A DNA stretch of 64,000 nt from Apodemus sylvaticus (taxonomy: Eukaryota > Chordata > Mammalia > Rodentia > Muridae). Under the pieces are notes generated by a model that saw only the letters and a program-made list of their open reading frames with translations, did no database searches and was not told where the DNA came from. This document shows positions 9,311-20,099 of the stretch, in pieces. Every line of letters begins with the position of its first letter. Position 1 is the first letter of the stretch. Made by a program: the position numbers and the translations under genes. Location of the stretch: assembly GCF_947179515.1 (NCBI RefSeq), contig NC_067472.1, positions 173,143,578 through 173,207,577 on the forward strand, written 5' to 3'.

Positions 9311-12300
9311 ATGATAGGAAGTAACAATCACTATTCCTTAATATCTCTTAACATCAATGGACTCAATGCCCCAATAAAAAGACACAGACTAACTGACTGG
9401 ATACGTAAACAGGACCCTACATTTTGCTGCTTACAGGAAACACACCTCAGGGTCAAAGACAAACACTACCTTAGAGTAAAAGGCTGGAAGACAATTTTAC
9501 AAGCAAATGGTCTCAGGAAACAAGCTGGAGTAGCCATTTTAATATCAGATAAAATTGACTTTCAACCCAAAGTCATCAAAAGAGACTCTGAGGGACACTT
9601 CTTGCTGCTCAAAGGAAAAATACAACAAGAAGAACTCTCAATCCTGAACATCTATGCTCCAAATGCAAGGGCACCCTCTTTCATAAAAGAAACTTTATTA
9701 AAACTCAAAGCACACATTGCACCTAACACAATAATTGTGGGTGACTTCAACACTGCACTTTCCTCAATGGACCGATCAGGAAAACAGAAACTAAACAAGG
9801 ACACAATGAAACTAATTGAAGCTTTGGACCAATTAGATTTAACTGATATATATAGAACATTCTATCCTAAAACAAAAGAATATACCTTTTTTTCAGCACC
9901 TCATGGTACCTTCTCCAAAATCGACCATATAATTGGTCACAAGACAGACCTCAACAAATATAAGAAGATAGAACTAATCCCATGCCTCCTATCTGATCAC
10001 TATGGAATAAAAGTGGTCTTCAATAGCAACAGAAACAACAGAAAACCCACATACACGTGGAAATTGAACAATACTCTACTCAATGACACCTTGGTCAAGG
10101 AAGAAATAAAGAAAGTAATTAAAGACTTTTTAGAACACAATGAAAATGAAAACACAACATACCCAAATCTATGGGACACAATGAAAGCAGTGCTAAGAGG
10201 AAAACTCATAGCCCTGAGTGCCTCCAAAAAGAAAATGGAGAGAGCATACATTACCAACTTAATGACACACCTGAAAGCCCTAGAACAAAAAGAAGCTATT
10301 TCACCCAGGAGGAGTAGAAGGCAGGAAATCATCAAACTCAGGGCCGAAATCAATCAAGTAGAAACAAAGAGAACCATACAAAAAATCAACAAAACCAGGA
10401 GCTGGTTCTTTGAGAAAATCAACAAGATAGATAAACCCTTAGCCAGACTGACCAAAGGGCACAGAGAAAGTATCCAAATTAACAAACTTAGAAATGAAAA
10501 GGGAGACATAACAACGGAAACTGAGGAAATCCAAAAAATCATCAGATCCTACTACAAGAGCCTGTACTCAACACAACTGGAGAATCTGGAGGAAATGGAC
10601 AATTTCCTTGACAGATACCAAATACCAAAATTAAATCAGGACCAACTAGACCATCTAAACAGTCCCATAAAGCCTAAAGAAATAGAAGGAGTCATAGAAA
10701 GTCTTCCAACCAAAAAAAGCACAGGACCAGATGGCTTCAGTGCAGAATTCTACCAGACCTTCAAAGAAGAGTTAACACCAATACTCTTCAAACTATTCCA
10801 CAAAATAGAAACAGAAGGAACACTACCCAATTCCTTCTACGAAGCCACAATTACGCTGATACCAAAGCCACACAAAGATCCAACAAAGAAAGAGAACTTC
10901 AGAACAATTTCCCTTATGAACATCGATGCAAAAATACTCAATAAAATTCTTGCCAACCGAATCCAAGAACACATCAAAACGATCATCCACCATGATCAAG
11001 TAGGCTTTATCCCGGGAATGCAGGGTTGGTTCAATATACGGAAATCCATCAATACAATCCACTACATAAACAAACTCAAAGAACAAAACCACATGGTCAT
11101 TTCATTGGATGCTGAAAAAGCATTTGACAAAATTCAGCATCCTTTCATGCTTAAAGTCTTGGAGAGAACAGGAATTCAAGGCCCATACCTAAACATAGTA
11201 AAAGCAATATACAGCAAACCGGTAGCCAGCATCAAACTAAACGGAGAGAAACTTGAAGCAATCCCACTGAAATCAGGGACCAGACAAGGCTGCCCCCTTT
11301 CTCCTTATCTTTTCAATATTGTACTTGAGGTACTAGCTCGGGCAATTCGACAACATAAGGAGGTCAAAGGGATACAAATTGGAAAGGAGGAAGTCAAACT
11401 ATCATTATTTGCAGACGACATGATCGTCTACCTAAGTGACCCAAAGAACTCCACTAGAGAGCTCCTACAGCTGATAAACAACTTCAGCAAAGTGGCAGGT
11501 TACAAAATCAACTCAAGCAAGTCAGTGGCCTTCCTATACTCAAAGGATAAGCAGGCTGAGAAAGAAATTAGGGAAATGACCCCCTTCACAATAGCCACAA
11601 ACAGTATAAAGTATCTTGGGGTGACTCTTACCAAACATGCGAAAGATCTGTATGACAAGAACTTCAAGACTCTGAAGAAGGAAATGGAAGAAGACCTCAA
11701 AAAATGGGAAAACCTCCCATGCTCATGGATCGGTAGAATCAATATAGTTAAAATGGCCATTTTGCCTAAAGCACTATACAGATTCAATGCAATACCCATC
11801 AAAATCCCAACTCAATTCTTCACAGAGTTAGAAAGAGCAATTATCAAATTCATCTGGAACAACAAAAAACCCAGGATAGCTAAAACTATTCTCAGCAACA
11901 AAAGAAAATCTGGGGGAATCAGTATCCCTGACCTCAAGCAATACTACAGAGCAATAGTGTTAAAAACTGCATGGTATTGGTACAGTGACAGGCAGGAGGA
12001 TCAATGGAACAGGATTGAAGATCCAGAAATGAACCCACACACCTATGGCCATTTGATCCTCGACAAAGAGGCTGAAAACATCCAATGGAAAAAAGATAGC
12101 CTTTTCAACAAATGGTGCTGGTTCAACTGGAGGTCAGCATGCAGAAGAATGCGAATTGATCCATCCTTGTCTCCTTGTACTAAGCTCAAATCCAAATGGA
12201 TCAAGGACCTCCACATAAAGCCAGACACTCTGAAGCTAATAGAAAAGAAACTGGGGAAGACCCTTGAGGACATCGGTACAGGGAGAAAGTTTCTGAACAG

Positions 12301-13135
12301 AACACCAATAGCGTATGCTCTAAGAGCAAGAATTGACAAATGGGACCTCATAAGGTTACAGAGTTTCTGTAAGGCAAAGGACACCATCAAGAGGACAGAT
12401 CGGCAACCAACAAATTGGGAAAAGATCTTCACCAATCCTACATCAGATAGAGGGCTAATATCCAAGATCTATAAAGAACTCAAGAAGTTAGACTCCAGAA
12501 AACCGAACAACCCTATTAAAAAATGGGGTACAGAGTTAAACAAAGAATTCTCACCTGAAGAATTTCGGATGGCGGAGAAGCATCTTAAAAAATGCTCAAC
12601 TTCATTAGTCATTAGGGAAATGCAAATCAAAACAACCCTAAGATTTCATCTTACACCAGTCAGAATGGCTAAGATTAAAAATTCAGGAGACAGCAGGTGT
12701 TGGAGAGGGTGCGGAGAAAGAGGAACACTCCTCTACTGCTGGTGGGGTTGCAAATTGGTACAACCACTCTGGAAATCAGTCTGGCGGTTCCTCCGAAAAC
12801 TGGGCACCTCACTTCCAGAAGATCCTGCTATACCACTCCTGGGCATATACCCAGAGGATTCCCCACCATGTAATAAGGATACATGCTCTACTATGTTCAT
12901 AGCAGCCCTATTTATAATTGCCAGATGCTGGAAAGAACCCAGGTATCCCTCAACAGAAGAGTGGATACAAAAAATGTGGTATATCTACACAATGGAGTAC
13001 TATTCAGCCATTAGAAACAATGAATTCATGAAATTCTTAGGCAAATGGATGGAGCTAGAGAACATCATACTAAGTGAGGTAACCCAGACTCAAAAGGTGA
13101 ATCATGGTATGCACTCATTAATAAGTGGTTATTAA
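9311..13135 (+). CDS. L1 ORF2 endonuclease/reverse transcriptase, full-length open frame
   Basis: 1274 codons without interruption. Endonuclease residues are all at the positions known for L1: Glu43 in LQETH, Asp145 and Asn147 in GDFN, Asp205 in KIDHI, Asp229-His230 in SDH. The reverse transcriptase has TRQGCPLSPYLFN and the active-site FADD at 700-703. The C-terminal Cys motif is C1130, C1134, position 1142, C1147. Two oddities appear against every sister copy readable in this window: Thr532 in FRTISL, where the others have FRPISL, and Tyr1142, where the others have His in the Cys-x3-Cys-x7-His-x4-Cys motif. The frame is intact, but activity may be reduced; this is inference. Confidence 0.96.
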   Translation: MIGSNNHYSLISLNINGLNAPIKRHRLTDWIRKQDPTFCCLQETHLRVKDKHYLRVKGWKTILQANGLRKQAGVAILISDKIDFQPKVIKRDSEGHFLLLKGKIQQEELSILNIYAPNARAPSFIKETLLKLKAHIAPNTIIVGDFNTALSSMDRSGKQKLNKDTMKLIEALDQLDLTDIYRTFYPKTKEYTFFSAPHGTFSKIDHIIGHKTDLNKYKKIELIPCLLSDHYGIKVVFNSNRNNRKPTYTWKLNNTLLNDTLVKEEIKKVIKDFLEHNENENTTYPNLWDTMKAVLRGKLIALSASKKKMERAYITNLMTHLKALEQKEAISPRRSRRQEIIKLRAEINQVETKRTIQKINKTRSWFFEKINKIDKPLARLTKGHRESIQINKLRNEKGDITTETEEIQKIIRSYYKSLYSTQLENLEEMDNFLDRYQIPKLNQDQLDHLNSPIKPKEIEGVIESLPTKKSTGPDGFSAEFYQTFKEELTPILFKLFHKIETEGTLPNSFYEATITLIPKPHKDPTKKENFRTISLMNIDAKILNKILANRIQEHIKTIIHHDQVGFIPGMQGWFNIRKSINTIHYINKLKEQNHMVISLDAEKAFDKIQHPFMLKVLERTGIQGPYLNIVKAIYSKPVASIKLNGEKLEAIPLKSGTRQGCPLSPYLFNIVLEVLARAIRQHKEVKGIQIGKEEVKLSLFADDMIVYLSDPKNSTRELLQLINNFSKVAGYKINSSKSVAFLYSKDKQAEKEIREMTPFTIATNSIKYLGVTLTKHAKDLYDKNFKTLKKEMEEDLKKWENLPCSWIGRINIVKMAILPKALYRFNAIPIKIPTQFFTELERAIIKFIWNNKKPRIAKTILSNKRKSGGISIPDLKQYYRAIVLKTAWYWYSDRQEDQWNRIEDPEMNPHTYGHLILDKEAENIQWKKDSLFNKWCWFNWRSACRRMRIDPSLSPCTKLKSKWIKDLHIKPDTLKLIEKKLGKTLEDIGTGRKFLNRTPIAYALRARIDKWDLIRLQSFCKAKDTIKRTDRQPTNWEKIFTNPTSDRGLISKIYKELKKLDSRKPNNPIKKWGTELNKEFSPEEFRMAEKHLKKCSTSLVIREMQIKTTLRFHLTPVRMAKIKNSGDSRCWRGCGERGTLLYCWWGCKLVQPLWKSVWRFLRKLGTSLPEDPAIPLLGIYPEDSPPCNKDTCSTMFIAALFIIARCWKEPRYPSTEEWIQKMWYIYTMEYYSAIRNNEFMKFLGKWMELENIILSEVTQTQKVNHGMHSLISGY

Positions 13136-13388
13136 CCTAGAAAACTGGAATACCCAAAACATAATCCACACATCAAATGAGATACAAGAAGAAAGCAGGA
13201 GTGGTCCCTGGTTCTGGAAAGACTCAGTGAAACAGTATTTGGCAAAACCAGAACGGGGAACTGGGAAGGGGTGGGAGGGAGGACAGGGGAAGAGAAGGGG
13301 GCTTACGGGACTTTCGGGGAGTGGGGGGGGGGGGCTAGAAAAGGGAAAATCATTTGAAATGTAAATAAATTATATCGAATAAAAAAAA
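13136..13388 (+). terminator. L1 3'UTR, G-rich tract and weak polyadenylation site
   Basis: Short 3'UTR with purine-rich G tracts, including a run of 12 G at 13323-13334 (potential quadruplex). AATAAA motifs follow at 13364 and 13378, then a short A-run. Downstream sequence up to 15768 seems to have been co-mobilised, implying that this signal was bypassed at least once. Confidence 0.75.
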
Positions 13389-14108
13389 GAAATTTATATA
13401 ATTTGATATAATTTGTATAATTTTAATACATGTGTCTATTAATAATAAAAATTGTATAATTTAAAAAAAAAGAGAGAAAACAGAAATTCATACAAGTGAG
13501 AGTGAGATATTATAGGAATTAAAGCCTAGTTGGAAACCTCAGTTACTCCCTGGTTACCACGGTGAGTTATCTGCAGCCAGCATCCTGTGCCAAAAAGTCC
13601 CGTTGCCACAGGCTTCTGAAGGAATGTCTACACTCCTGTGTTTTGGACATGTTCCTGCTTCCTAGCTGTAATCACACGTTGGCCACATTCCTTTCTCTTC
13701 CCTGCAGCTGCTCCTCTGAAGGAACTTCAAGTGTATCACCATTCTGGGAGCCCCTCCTGGTGCATCTGGAACATGGGGAACATTTAAATCAGCTGGATCA
13801 TGAAACACTAAGATTTAGAGCAAGGCCGTGTCAGACTGCATGCTGTTAAAATATCTCTGCAGACGTCCTCAAGCTAGGAGGCTCATGGCTGTGCTTAAGC
13901 TCCTAAGGAGAGGAAACAGAATGCAAACACCTTGCCAGATGCCCCAATGTGGGAACCTAAGGGACAGTAATACTGGTGTTCAGGTCAGCAGAGCCAGGTA
14001 GATGTGGTAGCCTGTCGGTAATTCCACTATTTGCAAAGTAGAGATATAGGATTCTTTGAGCAAGCTAGCAAGCTACACTAACAAAATTTACCAACTTTCA
14101 CTTCCAGT

Positions 14109-14788
14109 GTGAATTACTGCCAATGCCCTGCAATCCAGAACACTTCAATTTTTTGTGGCACCCAGGTATATCATCGCCTACCCATCAGCTGGTCAGGAGT
14201 TTGCACGTTGGTACTCCTTTTCGCTAAACTGGGAGTAATCCAGGGAAGTGAGTCCCTGCCAATCCCAGTTCTAGATATGATAATGGCCTGACATAACAGG
14301 ACACTTCAGATCATGCCATTCTTGGTCATTATGGGAATAGCCATATCTGTTGGTACTGGAGTTGCAGGGATAACAACTTCCATGACCCAATATAATACAT
14401 GCACTTCCCAGTTTAAACGCTATCTTCAAGAAATGACTGAAACTGTGCTTACTATCCAGAAACAGATATAGTGTTTCAGAACCAACAGGGCCTAGATATC
14501 CTGACCGCTAAAGAAGGTGGTGTTTGCATGTTCCTTCAAAAAGAATGCTGTTTCTACATCAACTAATCTGGGATAGTGAGAAATAAAATCCAGGAGCTAC
14601 AGTCAGACATAAAGAATTTCAGGGATCTTGAGACCTCCAGTTCTGGGATTTTGGAAAACCCTATATGGAAGTGGATTCTCCATTTTGTAATGACTTTTCT
14701 GATCATCTTCCTGGTGTTATTATTTGCTCCCAGCATCGTTAGTCTTGTTTCTACATTTCTCCAATGGCAAATACAAAAAAATTTCTAA
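14109..14788 (+). pseudogene. Endogenous retrovirus env remnant (SU end and TM), broken
   Basis: Two open pieces (14109-14291 and 14576-14788), with frame changes between them, resemble the end of the surface subunit and the transmembrane subunit of a gammaretrovirus-like env: a Trp-rich SWSGVCTLV stretch, a hydrophobic fusion-peptide-like segment near 14316-14370, an LQ/NQQGLD-type heptad zone followed by a C-x6-CC motif near 14525-14550, and a C-terminal membrane anchor near 14670-14750. Stops and frame changes make it non-coding. It is followed by a matching LTR, so it is the 3' end of a provirus fragment. Confidence 0.75.
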
Positions 14789-15033
14789 CCAAACTGTTAA
14801 TCAGTTGCTATTATAGGATTACCAGTCTCTGCCCACAGAGGAGCCACTGCCCACAGAGGAACTTTTGATGCAAAAGTTTACCAGGTGGATCCTGATGGTG
14901 AAAGACAGCTACATCCTAAAACTGATGATGCCCCTACTCAGCAGGAAGCAGTTTAAGAGACACAGTGCCTTCATCCCATTCACTGTCGGCTTCCCCCTCC
15001 TCCTTTTCCTTCTCATTATAATAAGAAGGAATG

Positions 15034-15416
15034 AATGCTGGTACCAGGATCTCTGAAACCTGTAACATCACATAGGTGACAATGTGACCTGTACACCTGT
15101 TGTCAAGGCAACATCCACCATATTCCCAGAATCCGTTGGGCTCACCTTTACTTATGACCATATCACCATACATGTATATATAAGAGGGATGCCTCTCCCT
15201 CTCCCTCCCCTCCCTCCCTCCCATAGTCCCCCCCTCTCTCTCTCTTGCTCTCTTGCTCTCTCACTCTCTCGCTCTCTTGCTCTCACTCTCTCCCTCTCTC
15301 GTTCTCTCTTCCCGTCTTATCTTTTTGCCTCCATCTTTGCACTTTCCCCTCTCAATAAACCTCACATGGAACTGTTTGGCTTGGTGTGGTCTTTCTGGAG
15401 CCATTGCCACCCTACA
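15034..15416 (+). mobile_element. ERV 3' LTR
   Basis: Follows the env remnant and a short purine stretch. Contains a TATA box (TATATAAGAG, about 15175-15184), a CT-rich tract (15187-15312), AATAAA at 15354-15359 and an end in ...CCTACA at 15416. The 5' boundary is uncertain by a few bases. The order TATA, CT-tract, AATAAA fits a plus-strand LTR. Confidence 0.7.
15187..15312. repeat. CT-rich simple repeat within the LTR
   Basis: Imperfect CTCTC/CCTCCC tract of about 125 bp lying between the TATA box and the polyadenylation signal of the LTR. It generates spurious Leu-Ser open frames. Confidence 0.9.
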
Positions 15417-15768
15417 AGTAAAGTGGAAAATATACAGACACCAGCCTCAGACCTCAAAACATACCCACACATGTACACCCAAACATAAGAATATTCACAT
15501 GTCCATGCATATGCACCGTGTATATTCACTATAAAAATGGGAACAGTAATGATTGTTAGGTCATGCAATGTCTTTTTGCAGATGTTGTTACCAACAGGAA
15601 GAGATATTCCCTAAACCTGTATAAGGAAATTATGTATGTATCATCAGTTACTTTAGATTTGAGTGTCACATAAAATGTACTGTATAGATATATTTAAAGA
15701 ATCTGTAATAATTTCTTGTAATGTGGACAGGATTACATAAATAAGTGGTTCTCAGCTTTCCTAAAAAA

Positions 15769-15784
15769 AAAATTGTTAGATTAC
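15769..15784. repeat. Right copy of the 16-bp target-site duplication
   Basis: AAAATTGTTAGATTAC, identical to 6759-6774. Downstream sequence resumes V2R intron 1. Confidence 0.85.
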
Positions 15785-16619
15785 AAGAGAATACTCATGA
15801 CCTTTGGAAGATCTGAACTCAGGTCCTCAGCGTGCACCTAGAATAGTTTACCTTGTTAGGAAACTGTTGATTTGTCTAATAATGTGATAAGAGTAAAGAA
15901 TCAGAACTTTAATGATGCCAAACACCCACACACAAAGAAAGAGCACTGCATTTTAGTCTTAAGCTAGGCTGTTTCCAAAGCAGTTTCCTTACAATTATAT
16001 TTCGTAAATTGTTCTTCAGTTGTATATCAAAAAATTTCTTAATAAAGCATTTTCTATGGAAAAACATAACACACACGTGGAAAAATATTTCATATTTATC
16101 CATTAAACATATTTGAAAAGAAAATAAACAGGGCATCTTTAGATGCAGCAGTTTTCTGTAGAATTCTTTCATTTTAGTCACTTTTTTTTTTTAATTTTTG
16201 GTTTTGTCCTTTTCATTTTTGCTTCAATGAGTCTTCACATCTCTGATACCCTGTACTTCACTGCTCATTTTCTAAAACTTCCTTTTTCTATTCATGCTGC
16301 TGTTGGTATGCCACATATCTGACATGAATGAGGACTCAAAGATATTGTCTTTGATCCTTCCTCCTCTATCCTCCTTTTCTGGGAAGCTGGCTGAAACTCA
16401 TAGGTTGCATGCCATGAGGTGTGTTTTTTTAAACCATGTGGATTATTCTAGTAACATGACACAAAATAAAACAAAATACTTTCTGTACATTATAATTTAA
16501 AACAAATATGTAAAGAATCACCTGTATTTATTAGGATAACATCGTGGTAATCACAGAACTCATAATGAGCAGGAGATATTACAAAGACTGAAATAAGAGT
16601 GCAAAAAGTAGCTATAAAA
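15785..16619. other. V2R pseudogene intron 1, middle; no gene seen
   Basis: AT-rich non-coding sequence continuing intron 1 to the right of the L1 insertion. I see no repeat I can name and no supported reading frame. Confidence 0.6.
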
Positions 16620-16975
16620 GTAGTTAAGTAAAAATGTATTATGGAGGAAGCTGAGGAGTCTCAACAGACTTGGACCTCTGAGATGTCTCAGACACTAATG
16701 CACCAACCAGGTAGAATACACTCTCTAATATGAGACTCCTGGTACATATACAGCAAATGACTACCTGGTATGGCATCAACAAGAGAAGATGAACCTAACC
16801 CTGGAGAGACATGAGGCCCCAGAGACTAGGGAGGTCTCGTGGGATGGGGCTAGGGGTAGGGACATATTCTTAAAAATGGCATTGGAGTAAGAAGTTATGG
16901 ACTAGGGAATGGTCAGGGAGTTGACTACAAAATAGGAGTAAATAACAATAATTAAAAAGAGAATTATCAAATAAA
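16620..16975 (+). mobile_element. Lx-type L1 3'UTR fragment
   Basis: Contains phrases typical of the old murine Lx 3'UTR: CAGACTTGGACCTCTGAGAT, CACCAACCAGG and AGAGACATGAGGCCCCAGAG. Diverged and without ORF2. Confidence 0.65.
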
Positions 16976-17120
16976 AAACAGGGGGAGGGAAGGGAGCTGA
17001 TGGGACTTTTGGGGAGTGGGGGGCCAGAAAAGGGGAAATCATTTGAAATGTAAATAAAAAATATATCGAATAAAAAAAATTAAATAAAAATAAATAAATA
17101 AATAAAATAAAAAACACTAG
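16976..17120 (+). mobile_element. Young L1 3' tail, severely 5'-truncated
   Basis: About 145 bp: GGGAGGGAAGGGAGCTGATG, then GGGACTTTTGGGGAGTGG, AAATGTAAATAAAAAATAT and an A/TAAA-rich tail. Matches the last 110 bp of the young L1 3'UTRs at 13260 and 58900. Confidence 0.85.
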
Positions 17121-18519
17121 AAACCAAAATTAACCACACCATAAGTAAGCATATCTCATTGAATTTTCATACAATTAGTATAACCATTCAGAGACACATC
17201 AAGAAAGTTCCTGCTTGATCTACAAAACACCATATACACATGTACATTGGTGCCTGGGCTGACGAAAGTATAAAAGAGAGGAAATTTAGAGGAAGAAGAG
17301 GCCTTAATTATAATGAAATAGAAGGAGATCCACTCAGCATCCATTGTCCCCAGACTGCTAGGCATATAACACATATTTGTGATGTTATTTAAGATGTGAT
17401 CCTTAAGCAATTGTGTTTGCCATCAATTATATGGTTGAGATATGAATTATGGCATGTTGATATAAAATCTTAGTCCATCTTTGCTAGATTAGTTTCAAAC
17501 CAAATATATCAAGACCCCAAGAATCTCATGAGATTTTACTTCTTAACATAGTTCATTGTCTACTGTCTTTGACTTTTTTTTTACTTAACACCCTGCCTAG
17601 TATTTAACAATTACACAACAATGTCACACTGAACACAATTCATATTTATAAATGTGTTTTCTTTCTTTCTTTTTATCCATTTTCTTCTATTGATTTTCTC
17701 ATGTATTCACAGACATTTCAGGCTACTTTTATAATTCATGGTCCTTTTCCTTTGATCTATAGAGATTCCAGATATGTCCTTTAGATAATCACACTCTATC
17801 TCTTCTATAAAGAGAAAGAACTTAATTCTGGTCATTACTTTCCTAAAAATTCATACTTTTCTTAAGCTATTTCGTAATATTGCAAATTTCAGAAAAGCTT
17901 AAAAAATGCTCTCAAGTAGTCATGCTCCCAGATAGAGTATTTGGGAGCACATACACATAAAGGGGGAAAAGCTCTAGAAACGTACATGGCAAGCAGATAA
18001 CCTTTTAAAATTTGTCTGAGAATAAAAAAGTTTAGGACAACAAAAAAATAAATAAAAATCAAAAAATAAAATAAAAAGTTTATGAAAAAACACAATAAAA
18101 AAAAGAAAGAAAATGTAGACAAAAACAATTGTAGAATAGAAATTGCTCACAAATGTTAATGGGGAAATTCCTTGTCTGAAATCAGCCAGTGTGATATACT
18201 CAGTATTTATCACTCTGGCAACATTCTGGGCACTCAGGAGTCTCTTCATTCACTTACATCACCTGTTCCCTCAAGAGCACATCTGGACTCCCAGAAAACC
18301 CAGAAGTCGAAGGTCATACTTAGATTAACTTTTCATACTCTGAAATCATAACACAGAAAATTTTCAAATTATTTGGTGTTACACACATAACAAACAAAAT
18401 TGCATGGATATTGAATAATAACAGAAAAAACAGAATGAATGACATCAAAATTGTCACTTTTTAAAGAGGAAAGGAAGCATTGAAGAATGTACTTGAAGAG
18501 ATTTGAGAATAGAAAAGAA
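17121..18519. other. V2R pseudogene intron 1, right part; A-rich stretch
   Basis: Unique AT-rich DNA with an A-rich zone at 18030-18120. No supported gene. Confidence 0.55.
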
Positions 18520-18758
18520 GGATTGTGGAAAAAAACTAAAGGAAGTTTTAACCCTATATCCACTAAGTCATGTTATGGCACATATTTATGAGGAACTTTG
18601 TTGTCTGTGTAAAAAATATGAAGAGGGGAAAATGCACCAATTGTCACATCTCCTTTGTGGTCAAAATAATCCTTGATCGTTACATAGCATTCATTGTCAG
18701 TAAAGGCACATACAAAATCAGGAATGTACAGGAATTCAAAAGTAAAAATCCAGAACAT
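18520..18758 (-). pseudogene. V2R pseudogene exon 1 (signal peptide and N-terminus)
   Basis: From the ATG at 18756-18758 the frame gives a signal-peptide-like start (MFWIFTFEFLYIPDFVCA). It continues with TDNECYVTIKDYFDHKGD, VTIGAFSPLHIFYT and NKVPHKYVP, matching exon 1 of the V2R clade with the pattern HxGDVxIGAFxPLHxFYT. A TAA at 18573-18575 interrupts it just after KYVP, where a Tyr codon is expected. I could not fix the donor, so the left end is approximate. Strand and order suit exons 2-3 at 5.8-4.3 kb once the 9-kb L1 insertion is removed (intron about 4 kb). Confidence 0.78.
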
Positions 18759-20099
18759 TCTATTAACATATATGTCTGACCAAGCATCAGACTGATGGAT
18801 ACATATCCAATGATGCCCAGTACATATATATTTAGTTCGTGTGTTTGTGAACATTTTGTGCTTCTTACTAGTAATGAGTACAGCTATCATATTAATCACC
18901 CACAATTTCTTAAGGACACTTCCTCCCCTATCAGTGAGTGTTTTACAACTCTTTCTTCCCTTAGGCTCTGCATCTGAGGCCCTGTGTTCTCCTTAAGAAC
19001 AATTCAGAAACTATGTTTTGGATCTTCTACTCTAGCCTGAGGCACCATGATTTCAGCAATTAAGATAGCAGGAACTGAAGGATCAACATCCTGAACAGTC
19101 ATTTTTGTCCAAGTTTGAAACTTTGATTCAACACTTTTGGATGAAGAAATCATGCTACCTCAGAGGATGCAATGGAAGATGAACTGGAAGAAGGCCTGAA
19201 AATGTCCACGTAAGTCATGCACAGGTCAAATCAGTGGGCCATCCTATCACGAAGAAAAGACAGCTCTTGGATCTTACTCTTCCTACTTACTGACTACTGT
19301 CTCACAATTTTCTTCTATGATATTTTTTATCTGCAGAAAAATATGATGTCTGCACCCAACACAACCAGTTGATTTCTCACTTTGAAAAGGCTAATAATAC
19401 TGCCACATTTCTCACTTCAAACTTATCCACTTAATTTCAATGAAAAAAATGAAGTTTCCTGTTTATATTCTGATTTGAATTATTCTACTCCTACTTTTTT
19501 TCTTTAATGTAAGGTTAGTCTTTGAGTAGAAGTGTCACCCACCGTGATCCACTCCTTTATCTACAGCAGTATGCTCTCCCACTACTTAGTGTGCTCTAAA
19601 AACATCAGGGCATTTATCATTTATGTAAAATGTAAATGAAAAGGCACCACAGTGTGTCCTTTCACCTATGATACTGAGGAAAATGATCTTTAGTGGGGCT
19701 CCATATTTATCACCACTAACTTAGGTCAGTGAATGTACTATATATTTTTATATTATGAAGAAAGTATGCCTCTCCATTAAGTTAACTTGCCTACACAAGA
19801 ATGGGAGAAGAGAGTTAACAAAATCCCAAATGAAACAAAAATAAAAAGCACTACCATAAGAAATGTTAACTGTTACACTGTAGTTTCTTTGGCCTGTGCT
19901 TTTGCTTTAGTTTAACAATACCCAATTAATAAACAGTAGACACAATCTGTCTATTATAAGACTGAAGGCAAATGAACAGGCAGAGGAAAAGCCTCAGTAA
20001 ATCACAATTCAGTGCAATCAAGGAGAACAGATCAGGCCTTTGTGTCACTCAATTCAAATAAATTCCTCCCTTTGTAACTAAGTACTAAAGAGGTAACCA
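18759..20099. other. Upstream flank of V2R exon 1; no gene seen
   Basis: AT-rich non-coding sequence. It would hold the promoter of the dead receptor; no element could be named from sequence alone. Confidence 0.5.

Larger units (their letters stand above)
6775..13388 (+). mobile_element. Full-length rat L1 with both ORFs open
   Basis: Complete element: GGC-rich 5' start, 1.2-kb 5'UTR, ORF1 (7992-9251), 59-bp spacer, ORF2 (9311-13135) and 3'UTR with a poly-G tract and AATAAA/A-run (13364-13388). The matching TSD is not beside this A-run but at 15769, so the insertion unit appears to be 6775-15768, with the extra 2.4 kb being a 3' transduction. It sits in intron 1 of the V2R pseudogene in opposite orientation. 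Two residues of ORF2 differ from all sister copies at conserved positions (see ORF2). Confidence 0.96.
13389..15768 (+). mobile_element. Putative 3'-transduced flank of the L1
   Basis: Between the L1 A-run and the distant TSD lies non-L1 DNA: AT-rich start, about 600 bp of unrecognised sequence, an env remnant, an LTR, and 350 bp of flank ending in CATAAA (15736-15741) and an A-run from 15763. The A-run is followed at once by the TSD copy. This is the signature of L1 transcription reading through its own signal and using a downstream one. The alternative is a second, independent retroinsertion into the L1 A-tail. Confidence 0.65.

Noticed and set aside
10000..12465. Hydrophobic antisense open frames opposite ORF2 (for example 10000-10353, 12043-12465) as membrane proteins
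   Set aside because: They recur opposite the same ORF2 segments in every L1 copy and are composition shadows of Lys/Glu-rich coding sequence.
7992..13135. Prokaryotic-style two-gene operon or retron reading of ORF1-ORF2
   Set aside because: Domain content, A-tail, TSDs and many sister copies identify a mammalian L1.
13389..13490. A TSD right after the L1 A-run (AAAATTGTATAATTT near 13447)
   Set aside because: It shares only eight bases with the left flank, whereas 15769-15784 is a perfect 16-mer.
15084..15534. Leu-Ser-rich membrane-like protein
   Set aside because: Lies in the CT-rich part of an LTR and overlaps its TATA box and polyadenylation signal.
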